A stretch of DNA of 64,000 bases from Hedera helix. Lineage: Eukaryota > Streptophyta > Magnoliopsida > Apiales > Araliaceae. The position numbers and the translations under genes were made by a program. Location: assembly GCA_947179155.2 (NCBI GenBank), contig OX359266.1, forward strand, positions 46,034,039 to 46,098,038, given 5' to 3'. This document shows positions 37,790-50,694 of this stretch, one piece after another. The notes beneath the pieces are model-generated. The model searched no databases, was not told the DNA's origin, and saw only the letters and a program-made list of their open reading frames with translations. Positions within the stretch are counted from its first letter, which is position 1, and each line of letters opens with the position of its first letter.

Positions 37790-38054
37790 ATGAACATGAG
37801 TGAAGAAAAGGAATGAGTGGTGTTAATTTAATTAATTTTTACTTTCTATTCCTTTTATTTTTAATGTAATTATATTATTTTTTCAGTATTATTATAGATA
37901 TTAATCTGAACTCTCGATCACTTTTGACCAGTAAAATATTCGAAGGGTGCATTTTAACACGTAAACAGAAACAGTGGAGTGCAACGAGATACCTTTTGAA
38001 GTTTGGGGGTGCATCAAATGCTGGACATATAAACTCTGGGGTGCAAATTGTACT
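37790..38054 (-). repeat. Right arm of the 13.3-kb-spaced inverted repeat
   Basis: Reverse complement of 24746-25028 with moderate divergence. Its outer end on the minus strand reads AGTACAATTTGCACCCCAGA. Confidence 0.75.
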
Positions 38055-38168
38055 CTAATCAAACTATTCATATATATTATTAATATAATTTATCGTGTGA
38101 TTTAGTATAATTTCAAGTTTTAATAAATTTAGGTAGTAATATATAGTATAATATTTTATATTGACTAA

Positions 38169-38427
38169 AGTACAAACTGTACCCTAAAGTTGTAGGAATT
38201 TTGATTTTTGTACCGAAATGTTTAAAACGTATATAAGTGCACCCTAAAAAAAAATCGCTAGAAAAATGCACCATAAAGTTCTTTCTGCTAAATAAAATGC
38301 ACCCTCAATTTTGGGTGTAAACTGTATTTTTTTAAATGAAAAAAATATTTTATAGTGCATTTAGATACTTTTTAAATATTATAGTGTAAAATTCAAAATT
38401 CTTACAACTTTGGTTACAATCTGTACT
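38169..38427. mobile_element. MITE with AGTACA terminal inverted repeats
   Basis: The left end AGTACAAACTGTACCCTAAA and the right end (minus strand) AGTACAGATTGTAACCAAAG are inverted repeats of about 45 bp in a 259-bp non-coding element. The ends resemble those of the split element at 24746/38054, so they may share a family. No clear target duplication. Confidence 0.65.
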
Positions 38428-41400
38428 TTTTCTATTAGAGACTGGTTGAGTTTCTTTAATTTGATTAATTTATAAATTTGGATAATATACATTTAATTAT
38501 TATAAATTTGTATAATACTTATACTAATTTAAATAAGAAAAAAAATTATTTTTCCTATTTCTATTAGAGATAGAAATATTTTAAAATTTGAATAGTATTT
38601 AATTGATACAAATTTGCATAGTTCTTACAGTGATATGAATAAGAAAGGTAGACAAAAAATTGGTAAAATCAAATTAAGTTTTTACTTTTAATTATATAGT
38701 TGACGATTGAAGTGGATACTAATATTGTAACAACCCGAATTAAATCATAGCATAAGATCTTAATGTGTTTTTTTAATAATATTTTTTTAAGTCATCTTAA
38801 TCTGTCATAAAATCATCCAAAAATTATAATTAAAAATATTAATAATAATAACTTGAATCTTTTATAAACGTATTTAAATATCACACATGTCACGAGGGAA
38901 GACGTGCTGACAAATACCTTCTTTATTATTATTTCTTGCTATGCTATCTATGCTATGCTTAAGCCAGCCTAGCCAGCTCCTCTTTCAGAGAGTTTGCCTA
39001 GCAACATTCCTTTTACGCATGGTTAACATTTAGGAAAAACCGAGTCATTTGCCCAACTGAGGCCGGGATAAACCAAATTACTTTCTTTAGTCGAGATATA
39101 AACTTCTCCCCGCGTCCTCAAAAAATGCTACATTTAAAGAAAAAAGTACTTTTTTGGCGGACTCTTCAAATAATAAAGACTTTAATTTGAATGGCATAAG
39201 ATAACTATCCACTTGCTTTTTCCAATTTACTAACAAAGTGTCGGTGATAATTTGTCTGTATATAAATGGATCTTTACTTTTGTGCATATTTTTTTAGGTA
39301 CAAGCAAATGATGAATTTGTGGAACTACCCTACTAGTTTTCTCATAAGAATTTGAGTATAAACCCTAAAAGGATTCAAGTATTTGTCTGGTTTTCATCAT
39401 GCAATTGATACATAGGAATTTTTCTTTTCCTTTTTCTTTTACAATGCTTCCGAAAACACAACCCTCGGCCGGTTAATAAATTTCTACTCTCCCTCTATAT
39501 ATATATATCTATCCGTATACACGTACATATATGGAGAAAGTGAATATATGACTAGTCACAATTAAATTTAATTATAAATACACTCGTTCATTAAGTCATG
39601 TCATAGTCAAATTTGATAATAACACACTCTAAAAATAATATTTTTTAATATTTTATTTCAAATTCAATAAATAACAAAAATATGAACCAAAAAAATAAGG
39701 GTGTGAAATCACCAATAACAAAGCTTCCTCTAGCATGTATTCTATTCTCGCGTGTATTCTATTATTATCAGCTATACAATATTCTAAGTAAATGTGTGGA
39801 TTCGAAGAATGCGGCCAGTTCAGCTAGGGTCGATCTAATTCATTAGTAGAGGTGAGGAGGGTCCATGACCATTCAATATTTGACAATTTTGCACTAATGA
39901 TATGGAGATGGTCTGTACGTATAAATCACCACCAAGTAAACAAGTAGATTTTTATGATTCCAACAAAACGCTGAAAGTACCCACCGCCATTTATGGCAAC
40001 TCCAGGAAGTTGTTACACGCTAAAGTGATTTGACAGATTGTTTAATCACGAAGGGCCACCGAGCAGTTTGTATTTGTTTACAAATACCCTATCATCAGTT
40101 AAGTCGGCATTTTGTTATAGAAAATTGATATTTTTCCGTGTAAAAATTATAATTTTGTATGAGCCTGTTTTACAAAAATGTAAGATTTATTGATTATTTA
40201 TATAAAAATATCATTTTTCGTATCAACAGTTATCTTATAATTCAAATCGAAAGAAATACTAAATAATACTGAAAACAAACAACCGGGTAATATATATATA
40301 TATAAAGAAATAATCCTACACAGTAATATGGGTGAGCCTTGTAATCCCTCTACAAATATAAGATCAAGCTTGCATAGTAGTATAAGAAATTATACTCAGT
40401 AGTATTTTCATTTTACATAGTTTCCGATTTTAAGAATTTATATAAATTTTAAATTTATAAATATCTCAATTTAACCTCAAAAATATGAAAAGAGTATATT
40501 ATTAGAAGACTTGAACATACTACTAAAATATGTGTTGATTATAATCAATTTTATAAAGCAAAAAGTATTTAGAAATCTAATTTTAAAATTGTTTAAAATT
40601 ATTTGTTAAGGAAATTATCATAAGCTAAAATTTGAAATTTTTGATTATTTGTCAAATCTTATAATCAAGTTTGACCACGTATATTATTAATATATTTTTA
40701 TTTATTTTAGTAATGTCATCAATTACCCATCTTTACTTCTCAAAACATTTCTTATTTTAATAATTTACACTTCAAATAAGTGATTAATAAAAAAAAATTA
40801 TACCAAATAATTTTACTTTTGACTAGTTTAAGTGTTTTTTATTTATCAAATACAAATGACGTACTTTTCTAAAATTGATTATATTCAAAACTAATATTAG
40901 TAATTACATTTTTTAAACAATACCAAACATACTCTTTGGGTACTGCTATAGCCTATATAAGAAAAGAGAGCAACCCCAGTTAAGTCTGTTATCCGTCGGG
41001 CCTAATTGGAGGAGTAATTATTTAGTGATTCTGGGGATATCTGTCACGTAATGTCTCATATGCTGTAACTTCAACACTTAAAATGAGTCATTTTATTTCA
41101 AATGCTAAAGTGATAGTACATAAGTGATATGGATCATCACGTGACAGGTGACTTAAGAACATTTAATAATTTTTCTAATTGGAGCCATAAAAAGGGCAAT
41201 AACAAGGATAAAAGGCATTGATTGAGTTTCCGGTACAAACAGAGATGAAGTAGTGTACTTCTGAGGGCTTTTAATTCAATAAATACATCATGCATATAAA
41301 CTAATGACAAATATCAACTTGGCAGCTCAGAGATTAAACACACTGTCTTCTTTTCAGTTGAGTTGAGTTGAGTTGTTCGGATTTTGAATTGAACAACCCC

Positions 41401-43610
41401 CAGAACTTAGAGTATTTAACACATTCCAACCCACACACTCAATTCCCGAAAGAAAATATGAAAACAGTATTATATATCAAGATAGAAACAGTAAAAATAT
41501 GAAGCTTGAAAAGGATAACAGTAACTGTTCATACAACAGTAAAAAACCATAGAGATTCCAAAATTACTCGACTACAAACTAATGGTGTGGCGTTTATTAT
41601 TTAACTTTTATTTCCCCCTAGTACAACATTTGCAGTTATTATGATTTTCTAGCAGTAAACGCGTAACATTTTCATGGTGTCGTAAACATTTAAAAGAATA
41701 TTTTTTTTCTAATAAGAAAAACACCCAAATGAGTACAAGAGTGGGGTCCACAAAAATGCATTATATAGTGTCAAGTGGTAGCATTGTTAGAATCAAGATG
41801 CGGCAAACTATAAGTACTGATACATATACAGATGGGGGGGAAAAACAGATGATAAAAGGGGAGGGGAAGAAAAGTACACACATTATCATTAGGACCACAC
41901 CTTAAGAGAGACCACTGGTGTGGTGGAATTTAAGAGACATCGGCCCACCCTCTACAAAAAGTCTTGAAACGAGGTTGACACAGTGCCCCTCGCTATCCTG
42001 TGCGGTAGTAGTTGCACCATCTATTTTTCCACCTCTTTTTCCTTTTACCCAACCCATTTTATGCGGAGTCAAAATTTACCACATGTTTTTTGGATGGAAA
42101 TGGTGGCCTGGTGGGTGTACCAGTTAACTGCCTCCGACCATTTGGTTGGATCCTTACTTCTCTTCATTGAATTCTTCTCTTCTGTGTAACAAAGACTTTG
42201 TAAATACATGGACGGGATATATAATGCTAGTAATATTCTTTTATATACCCCTAATATATAAGCAACTATATATATATATTCCCTTCTTCCAAAAGTGGAG
42301 GTCACATTTGACGTTCTTTTCTTATGCATATTAAAGTATGCTCTACCCTAACATAGTTGGCACAAGCACTATCACTTGTTCATCAAATAATATTAAGGGT
42401 CTCAAATGTATTTCAAATATATCTCATCATTAAAATAATTCTCTAACATGAGATGAGAGTGGGTCATTAGCATTCAAATGTAGTGTTAACAATCACGTGT
42501 ACTTGAGATCCCTGACAATACCAATATTTCTCACGTCTCCTCCCTCGTATTTTTCCTTTAAGCCTTTAGAATTGAAATATAAAGGTATTGGTTTTTAAGA
42601 CAAGAGAATAAGAGTTTTTTTTTTCTTTTCTAATTACCAATTTTACTTTTTGTTAATTAAATAAATTATGCCAAAGTGTATTCTAGGTTAACCTGGTTAT
42701 ACATTATTAAAAGAAAAAGTGAAATGAAACTTTTATTTTGAGATGGAGGGAGGGAGTATTATATAATCCTCAGAAAACAACTCTGAACAAGTACTGGTGC
42801 GGACATTTCAATAGCACTTGGTCTAACCAACTGTATATTGTTTTGACGACAGGCACATAATAAATTTCGACATAATCATCGTATAATACGCCAATAGTCC
42901 GTTCAGCGTGAATTCTATATGAAATTCACTCTCCACATGTGCAGTATGACAGTAGCAATTACTACCTCAGCCATCATCTTCTTAATGGTATACTTAGTTA
43001 CTCACTTGCGCTGCAAAAATGTAAACGGCTACTTTTAACTATTGCCGATCTATGCGAATAACAAAGAGTTTATAAACTTAAGGTATCCTTGCCTTGATCA
43101 AACCCAGCGCGGGCAACAGTTGTTACCAGTCTTGTTCGTCGTTTATCTCTGTCATATACTTCGAAGAGAGTTAATGAGAAAAGTCGACCTCTCATAGTCA
43201 TAGAAACTTCTAATACTAGCAATTACAGGCAGTTGTTCAACAATGTTTGGGGATGGATGGATGGATGCCTTTACATTTTGGTCATCTGCTGGGATGTTCT
43301 TCTTCATGACTATCAGATTTTATTTTTTTCGTTTGTTGATTCATGTCTCAATTTTGAGATCAAAAACATATAAGATGCCTAAACGACATACCCGAAAGGG
43401 ACTGATCCCTTTCCAAAAGATAAATAGCCAATCACAGAATCTCGCAACTCAAGGATGTGACCTGTGAGGGTCCATACCATGTGAAAATTGAGCCATACAA
43501 GGACACTTTTGGGATGAATCACTTTCGCTTCATAAAGGCTCAACTAGCTTCTCAAGAAATAAATATACCTACCTATGTCCGAATCATTAAATCCTTTTCT
43601 CCGTAAACAC
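38428..43610. other. Long intergenic stretch, no gene recognised
   Basis: AT-rich sequence. A TGTAACAACCCGAATTAAAT at about 38726 looks like a gypsy LTR start, but no matching end was found. A GAGATGGAGGGAGGGAGTA near 42740-42758 looks like one end of a Stowaway MITE. Open frames around 41918-42334 and 43243-43467 lack recognisable domains. Confidence 0.5.
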
Positions 43611-43808
43611 TTTACGGAGACGAGATTAAACATCTACGAGAAGAAGTCCTATCAGGTAAGAGTACAAGAGACACTAATCACTCATATCTAGTGATCAGTA
43701 CTCAACGCTTACTTTATGGAGACGAGATTAAACATCTACGAGAAAAAGTCCTATCAGGTAAGAGTACAAGAGACACTAATCACTCATATCTAGTGATCAG
43801 TACTCAAC
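43611..43808. repeat. 102-bp tandem duplication
   Basis: Two consecutive near-identical copies (43611-43712 and 43713 to about 43807) share AGACACTAATCACTCATATC and GTGATCAGTACTCAAC. They differ at very few positions, so the duplication is recent. Confidence 0.9.
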
Positions 43809-44226
43809 CATACTCTAAACATTTCGCCAACAGTAGAGAATGTACAAAAAAGAATTCAGATGTTCACTCAATAAAGAATTAGGTGATTCTAAATAACCTC
43901 ATACTTCATTCCTTCAGTCCTGCTTTTACCATCATTTTACTGGGGAGAATGTGGTTTTTCTTTTTTCTATTTTTTTGGTTGTGGGGGTGAGGGCTGTTCG
44001 AAATGGTAAAAGTGAAAACAAGTTTTGGTAAGAGAGCCCATTCAGGACACTCCAGATTTACTTTAAAGATGGGAACCAAAGTAACTTTACCAACCCGAAG
44101 CACTAAAGCGAGCAAAACCACCATACAGAAGGTCATGTACCTTTTAACATCTCTGTGAATCTCACTAAAAATATTAGACAAACTACAACTTGGTCCCCAG
44201 GAGTAATGGGGTGTTAACAACCTAAA

Positions 44227-44508
44227 TAGTGTTCTAAAAATCGCTACGTAGGCATTTTTCTAGGTATTCTTATATATTTATCTTTGTATGTATTAACACA
44301 TATCAGATATAGAGTATAAATTTTACTTAAAAATTATCAAAAAACAGTCTTCTAAGGCATAAGAAATTCATATCAAGCTTTGGTGAGGTTTCATTGAATC
44401 AATGTTGCAGAGGACTAATTCTACCGAGGTGGGGGCCTAGGCAGCCAGCCAAATTGAGGTGGTAGAGAATCGTCTAGGGCCTAAGCAGCAGGGATTTTTA
44501 GAACGCTG
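44227..44508. mobile_element. hAT-like MITE, 282 bp, with 8-bp TSD AACCTAAA
   Basis: The TIR on the left is TAGTGTTCTAAAAATC and on the right (minus strand) CAGCGTTCTAAAAATC. Identical 8-bp flanks AACCTAAA occur at 44219-44226 and 44509-44516. An 8-bp duplication and CA/TA-G termini fit the hAT superfamily. No coding capacity. Confidence 0.8.
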
Positions 44509-45091
44509 AACCTAAATCCACTCTCGCCCGCTTAGGTGTGTATTGTTTGTTACCTCTGTTGCACATCAATCTTAAATCAGTGGTGCAAGGCAAATATCCT
44601 AGTAATCAACCGAATACCAAGCAAACCCACCTGGGTGTGTGTTTTTAGCTTAATTTAGCATCAAGCCTTAGTTCATGGTACAAGGCAAGATGTTCCGAGA
44701 TTTTAACTTAGCCACTGAGCTGTAATGGTTAATCATTATGGAGAATCATGTAATATAGCCAATGTTTCCCAAAACCACAAAGCATATGCGATGAATATGA
44801 ACTTCGTATTTTATTAGTTCATGAATTCCCATATAAAAATCAAATTATGCGATTGATTGATAACTGGAACACCTGAGAGACTTAATGAGATAATTGTTAC
44901 TAGTATTATGATTATTTTCTGTGAAGCAGAAAATTACAATTATAAATGTCAAAAGAGAGAAAAATAATACAGCATTTAGTTAAACATTATTTAAACATCT
45001 ACTATATTCACATACACTCATAAATATAAACAACTGATTACAAAGCTGTAATAAGTGTAAACGGAATTCTGATTCGTGCACCTGCAACTTG

Positions 45092-48000
45092 TTATCTTAG
45101 CCTTTCATTCCGAGCACGGGATGTGTGGGCCTCTTCAATGTGTCTAGTAAGCAATGAAATACCATAATGTGATGCACTTGATGCAGCATAATATGATGTC
45201 ACGGTGAGTTGAGCAAAGTTTGGAAGGGCATAACCTGCAAATTTAGAAAACCAATTCCAACACCTAAAATAGGAGGCCTATTACGGAACTCAGAAATATA
45301 TATGATGAACAAGTGCATGAAATCAGATGTGCAACAATTCCATAAGAAAGAAAAAAAACACTAGCTATCACAGTATTTCCACAAGTAAAAGAACAAAGGA
45401 AGGTCTTCCGGTAGTATGAAATAAACTTCAGTTTGTTTGGTGCACAAAATAAACTATGCAACTCAAACCATGTGCAGAACGTATAATGACATTCCAATTT
45501 GACATTATTAACGGGTGAAGTACAGTGCAAGAGGTTACCCAGATTTGGTTCTTCCTACTTACCATCTAATTTCATGTTTAACAGGGACACAAATGACAAA
45601 ATCAGATACTTAAGATCAGTGAATTTAGTTTGAAATTACAAAATCTCAGAAACTAGAATTTAAACTTTACATAATATCAGTTGAATCTACAATAACAATA
45701 GGTGAACATATTATCATGGTCCTGCAATTAATTAAAAAATACTACACATGTGGCACCCCAGTTATTGATGTGGCCATAAGATTAAAAAATTTAGGGATTC
45801 TCAAATGTATGAGTTGTATCATCTTCGATATTCATAAGGGTCTTTAATTATATTTAAGGCCTCATAAAATCGTAATAGGACTCATTATAGCAGCTTGGAT
45901 AACCTCCAAAGAAATAAGAAATCTAAGCATCTCAAAGAGTATGCCATCCTCAGTCCATCTCTGTTCTTTCTCCATCCCCAACCCAATCCCACCCCAACCT
46001 AACCCCTTTGTCCCCTTCTCTCTCCACATCTCTGTTCAAGTAGGTTTATGTGAAGCTAAATGATGAGGACCTGATTTGAGGTTAGAATTAGGGTTTAGAA
46101 AGGGTGAAGAATAGTGAGAAGAATTGAGGAGATTTTAGAAGATAAACAAAACAATATTTGTACAAAATATTATATTCATTTTTCTACAACGAGAAATTAC
46201 ATCCATATAAATAATAAACCTACTAAATTCCAAAATCAACTAGGATTCTAATTAGGATAACAACTAAAATCATAAATCAAAATATAGTAGATAAAACTGA
46301 ATTCTAGAATAATCTCCTTGTTGGACTGCCTGGCATGGAATTCCAAAGATATGATGTCACTCCTTTCGTTTTCATATTCATTACATCTAATGTAAGAGAT
46401 ACCATACATGCATGAACTTTCAAAAGTAAAAACAACTATATGAAGGAGCTAGTCGCAGCATGTGTTCATTGGATCCATTCATATTTTATATTTAAATTAA
46501 AAAGTTAGTGATAAATCCCACACTAAAGGGAATAGAATGGTACTGTACTGGAACCACTGGTTAAAATCCAATAAAAGGAACATCTATACCTCCAAGGGCA
46601 GCACTAGCAGCAGAAAACATAAGAAGTGGAGGAACCTGCCAGGATAAATAACAATGAATTAAAGTGAAGAAGGAAAATGACAGAAAAGTAATTAATAATT
46701 TTTATTATATTTGATAAGTAACCAAAAAAAGTTAATGAAAAGTAAAGAAACAAGATGGAGAATATTCTTCGAGATAGCACAAAGAATTTGCGGAAACAAT
46801 AGAAGTATAATATGCATACCCCTATAACAAAAGGAAGCCACTTTGGTCCCTTAATATGCTTCTGAACGTATGGGATCCCTGAAACCAATCCAAATCATTT
46901 ACGCGGAAATATGCACTAAAAAGGTACTTGGTCATACCTGTGTTAAGACCATGAATTGCACTAAGCATTCCACCAATTCCGGAGCCAGCCTGTTCAATGG
47001 AATGTATAAGAGATGAGCACACAGAAAAAGGAAAAAGGAAAAAAGAAAAAACTAACGAGTGAAACTAGGTGCCTGCAAACACATCGGTATATTTACACCT
47101 ATATATCTACATAAATGTTCTACCCTTGAAAAAGTTGAGAGTGACTAGGTTCTGTCTTCGGGCCATATACCTTAAGAGACTAGAGGCAAGAAAAAGCTCC
47201 AACCAAAAAAACATAACAATATAATGTCAGGTGACCACTTCTAGGGGTGTCTGGAGAGGTCAACAAAAGACAATACACATATATGTAGATGGAAACAATA
47301 TTTTATTTTATTTGTAGGTATGAGACCTACAAGTTATTGTTTTAAAGGCGGCATCTGTTTGACATCATTGGTTAACCATTTGAGATGAACAGGCTGGGGT
47401 TTTCCACTTCCCCCTTCCCCACCAAAAAAATAAACAAAGAACGAATAATTAAAATGGGAAATAAGACTTATTAACACCAGACGTGCAGGTTAAGGCACGA
47501 AATAAACATTTCAACTTCACAACTTACTAAACTTAACATGTTGTATACTAACATTTCATAGCCCAAAAGAAACATGTTCATGAAATCCTCCACAAAATGT
47601 AAATTCCAAACAAACTATCTCGTTGTGTTAAATTTACCTGTTACCCCAATAAGAATAAATTTAATTTTACAAGCTGATTCTGTTGATGTAGTACAAGAGG
47701 AAGCTAAAAGGTTTTTTCTAGTATGGCAGACAGCAGGAACCTTATTCTGGGAAAATGTCATAACTCTCTCTAGGTAGACCCAAATGAACACTGTTTGAGG
47801 CTTTGCAAAGAAGACTCTTTTATCTCTCCTAATATGTTATCATATTTGCTTATACAAAGCTTCTAGATTAGAACAAAATTCACTTTAAAAAGGCAACTAC
47901 AAATTGTTTTTGGCATACTTTGTTGAATAGTTTGGTATGTCGATATTATTTAACATCTCCTTTTTTTAAGTGTGCCTACATAAGCCTTAAGGAAGAGGAG

Positions 48001-48647
48001 TAGTAATCAAGAGAATTTGGATTTTATAGTTTTAGCATTGGTGGTCACCAATTGGTTGAGCTATACTCCTCTTTCAAAATGTTTATTGAGTTTTTATCCC
48101 TTTCTCTTCCTCCTATACACCCCCCACCAAAAGTACAGAGTTGATGAGTATCTGAAATAAATTTGCTCTTACACGCCACACATACTTCCATATTTGAAAA
48201 CATTTTGAGGAAGGGACAATTATCAAAGAAATAGCAGAATAAATTTACAAACACCATTAACGTAACATACGTTAGTGTAAGAAAGGAATCAACAGAGTGA
48301 CAAGAACTTGTGGGTATAAACAGCCCAAAAAAAAAAGTAAAAAAAAAAACTTACCACGGCGGTGGCGTCATGTAAAACTGAAGTAATCGTCCACTCCCCA
48401 TTTTTCTGTTCAATTACATCAAAAAAAAATATATATCAATATCAATACGTCGCTCTAATAGGCATTTCGACAAACAGGTAATGTGCAAAGTATGAAAACA
48501 GAGAGAGAGAAGAGCAGAGACCGAATTAGGATCCAAGAGAGATAGACAACGAGGGCAGCGAGGAGTGCCGAGGCCAGGGTTTATGGTGGGATCGTGGTAT
48601 AAATTTCCGGATCTCAGCTTCTCTTCGTATACTTCTCTCGTCCCCAT
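45092..48647 (-). CDS. Six-exon gene for a 158-residue protein of unrecognised family
   Basis: Exons read on the minus strand: 48647-48522, 48405-48355, 46989-46938, 46878-46820, 46635-46590 and 45234-45092 (stop TAA). All introns are GT-AG and the phases join without a break, totalling 477 bp. The start ATG (48647) opens MGTREVYEEK; another ATG five bases upstream is out of frame. The N terminus has a CPRC pair (about residues 31-34), which may be half of a metal site. The middle has Gly/Ala-rich and hydrophobic stretches (WLPFVIG then VPPLLMFSAASAALGG, about residues 92-115), compatible with one or two membrane segments. The C terminus is hydrophilic and basic. Introns are 116, 1365, 59, 184 and 1355 nt; the 59-nt intron is unusually short for a plant. 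Clean splicing argues for a real gene. I do not recognise the family, and its function is unknown to me. Confidence 0.85.
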
Positions 48648-50145
48648 CGCATTCACCCTTCCTCTCGCTCTCTAATTCAGAAGAAGAATGCTGAGACGAT
48701 GAAGTTGGAGTGTTTGTTGCATGAAACCCAAAACCTCAATTTGGGCTTCACCTAAAGCAAAAGTTAACAAAACAAACACTAGAGGACTCTTTCCAAATTA
48801 GCAGGCTCGGCCCAGGCCAAAAAAATTACTCGACCTACTAGCCCAAATATACATATATATATAGATAGAGTAAAAGGTATTTTAGATCGATATAACTTTT
48901 AATTCAATATTATTTGATCGTCAACTTAATAATTTAACCTTAAAGATATAATGAACATATAAAAATATGAGATTATATAAATTTTTATTTAATTTGAAGT
49001 TATGTATCAGTAACTCTATAACAATTGACATATTGACTCGTTCTAAGTTGTTAAAACTCGTAATTAAGATTGAAGTCGTGAGAGTTTAGGTTTGATTTTC
49101 ACATATTGCGTATGAGTTTGTTATTCGTCTTTTATATGACGGTTGTTATTTTTCTTTATGTAAGTGAGATTAATGATTTTTTATAAATTTATCATCAATA
49201 GTGTGAGTTTATTAATTATAAATGTAAATAAGAAAGTTATTATTAATTATAATACTTATTGTAGTTGTAATTTAATTTTATTTTTGTACTATATTGTGAG
49301 TTTCGAACATATATTTTTAGTTTTAAGGATTAGAGATTATTATTGAAAAAATTAATATTTAAGAATAGTATTTATTGGTAGAAAAAAATTCAACCAAAAA
49401 TACTACTCTTTTTTCAAGAGGGATTATTATAGATTATTATAATTTCCCAAAAGATGTCAAATTGATAAATATTAATACTCTATCCATTTTAAAATATAGG
49501 ATCAATATTATTTTTTTTTAAAATCAATTTAATTATTATAATTTTAGACAGTATAATAATAAAATTGTAAACTATCTAAATAATACTATTACTTACAAAA
49601 TTTATTGTTTGTAGAAATTAACTGGATTGCAACAATTTAAAATTATCTTGTTAAGGGAATACTATTTTTTGATTCGTTATGATGTAAAGGAAAGGAAAGA
49701 CAAAAAGAAAATCTGACATTACATTACTAGTTTATGCCAAAAAAATAGTTAATTCTATATCAACGGACAACTTAATTTGACGGTGCGAAATATGTTTCAT
49801 CTTCTTCATTCTTCACACACTATTACGCCACGAAATTGAATTGTGGGTTGGCAACCTAAACTTTCCGCAAGAACATTTACACCGGCAAGGAAAAAAAATA
49901 AAAAAATAAAAAAATAAAAATCAAGACGTCCGCCCTTTTAGTTCATTGTTCTCAGCAGACTAGCTATGTTCAATGTTCTGGTTAAGGGTTTGGACAACCG
50001 TGCGTCCAATTTTCTAATCATTATCAGATGAGATGTATTTTCTCGACTCTATTTGTATATGTTGCAAGATGCTCCCCTAAAAGTATATACGAATTTTGTC
50101 CACCAAAACTAAATTTAAGAACACAAAATATACGCGCGCGTATAT
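48648..50145. other. 5' flank of the six-exon gene and intergenic DNA
   Basis: The first 60 bp (minus-strand leader) are CT/GA-rich, as in many plant 5' UTRs. The rest is AT-rich and non-coding; TACTCTATCCATTTTAAAAT near 49473 resembles one Stowaway end without a partner. Confidence 0.5.
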
Positions 50146-50280
50146 ATTAAAAAATTAAAATCTGTTGTCTGTTATTAATAACAGCTGACGATGATGAGTT
50201 ACATCCGTTACTATTAATAGCGGATACTGAAAAATTTTCATTCTCTCATCCGTTACTAATAGTAACGAATGTTGTAAATT
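50146..50280. mobile_element. Fragment related to the MITE at 18287-18650
   Basis: It shares ATTAAAAAATTAAAA, then TGTTGTCTGTTA, TGATGAGTTACATC, TACTATTAATAG, TTCTCTCATCCG and ACTAATAGTAAC-type words in the same order. The terminal inverted repeats are mostly missing. Confidence 0.55.
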
Positions 50281-50321
50281 CATTTATAATCTAGACCACC
50301 TTTGTATAGTTACCTAACAGT

Positions 50322-50509
50322 CAGGGGCAGAGCTACTAATCGGCTCCGTTAGTTGTAGCCCGCTCCAAAAAAAAATTTTTATATTAAATATACTATATAA
50401 TTAAGTAGTCATAAGTTGGAATAACATTGATCAGCTTAGTCCAAAGTGATCCTAAATTAAAATAGTCTTGGTCAGCCTAGTCTAATTTAAATTCTTGGCT
50501 CCGCCCCTA
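50322..50509. mobile_element. hAT-like MITE, 188 bp, with near-perfect 8-bp TSD
   Basis: The left end is CAGGGGCAGAGCTAC, and the right end on the minus strand TAGGGGCGGAGCCA. Flanks CTAACAGT (50314-50321) and CTAAGAGT (50510-50517) match at 7 of 8 positions. The CAGGGGCGGAGC terminus is common among plant hAT-type elements. Confidence 0.8.
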
Positions 50510-50545
50510 CTAAGAGTTACTCCCTCCATTTAACAAAGCGGCCCC

Positions 50546-50675
50546 GTAAATTCCTTGGGCTCTTCCAACCTGTTTGGAGCTCAGTTCCGTCTCGACGGTT
50601 AATGGATCATCTATCATATTTTAAAGGCCGAAGAAAGTGGCTGATATGTTTGTTATGGTAGCTGATGCAGTTTGG
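50546..50675 (-). pseudogene. Dirigent gene fragment
   Basis: About 130 bp align with the intact dirigent gene from 58976 upward, sharing GTAAATTCCTTGGGCTCTTC and, with substitutions, TCAATGGATC-TC-ATCAT. It corresponds to roughly residues 65-105 of that protein (the segment around the DDPLT motif and GRAQGIY). Both ends are lost and substitutions have accumulated. It begins 36 bp from a hAT-like MITE and is followed by GA microsatellites. Confidence 0.82.
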
Positions 50676-50694
50676 GCCACTTTGTATGTCATAA

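Noticed and set aside
38726..39060. Possible LTR start TGTAACAACCCGAATTAAAT
   Set aside because: No matching LTR end, PBS or target duplication was found downstream.
42537..42758. Possible Stowaway MITE
   Set aside because: A good right end (GGAGGGAGGGAGTA), but the putative left end matches poorly.
43906..44220. 104-codon minus-strand open frame
   Set aside because: Ends in Lys/Asn-rich low-complexity sequence, has no recognisable domain and no neighbouring exons that would extend it.
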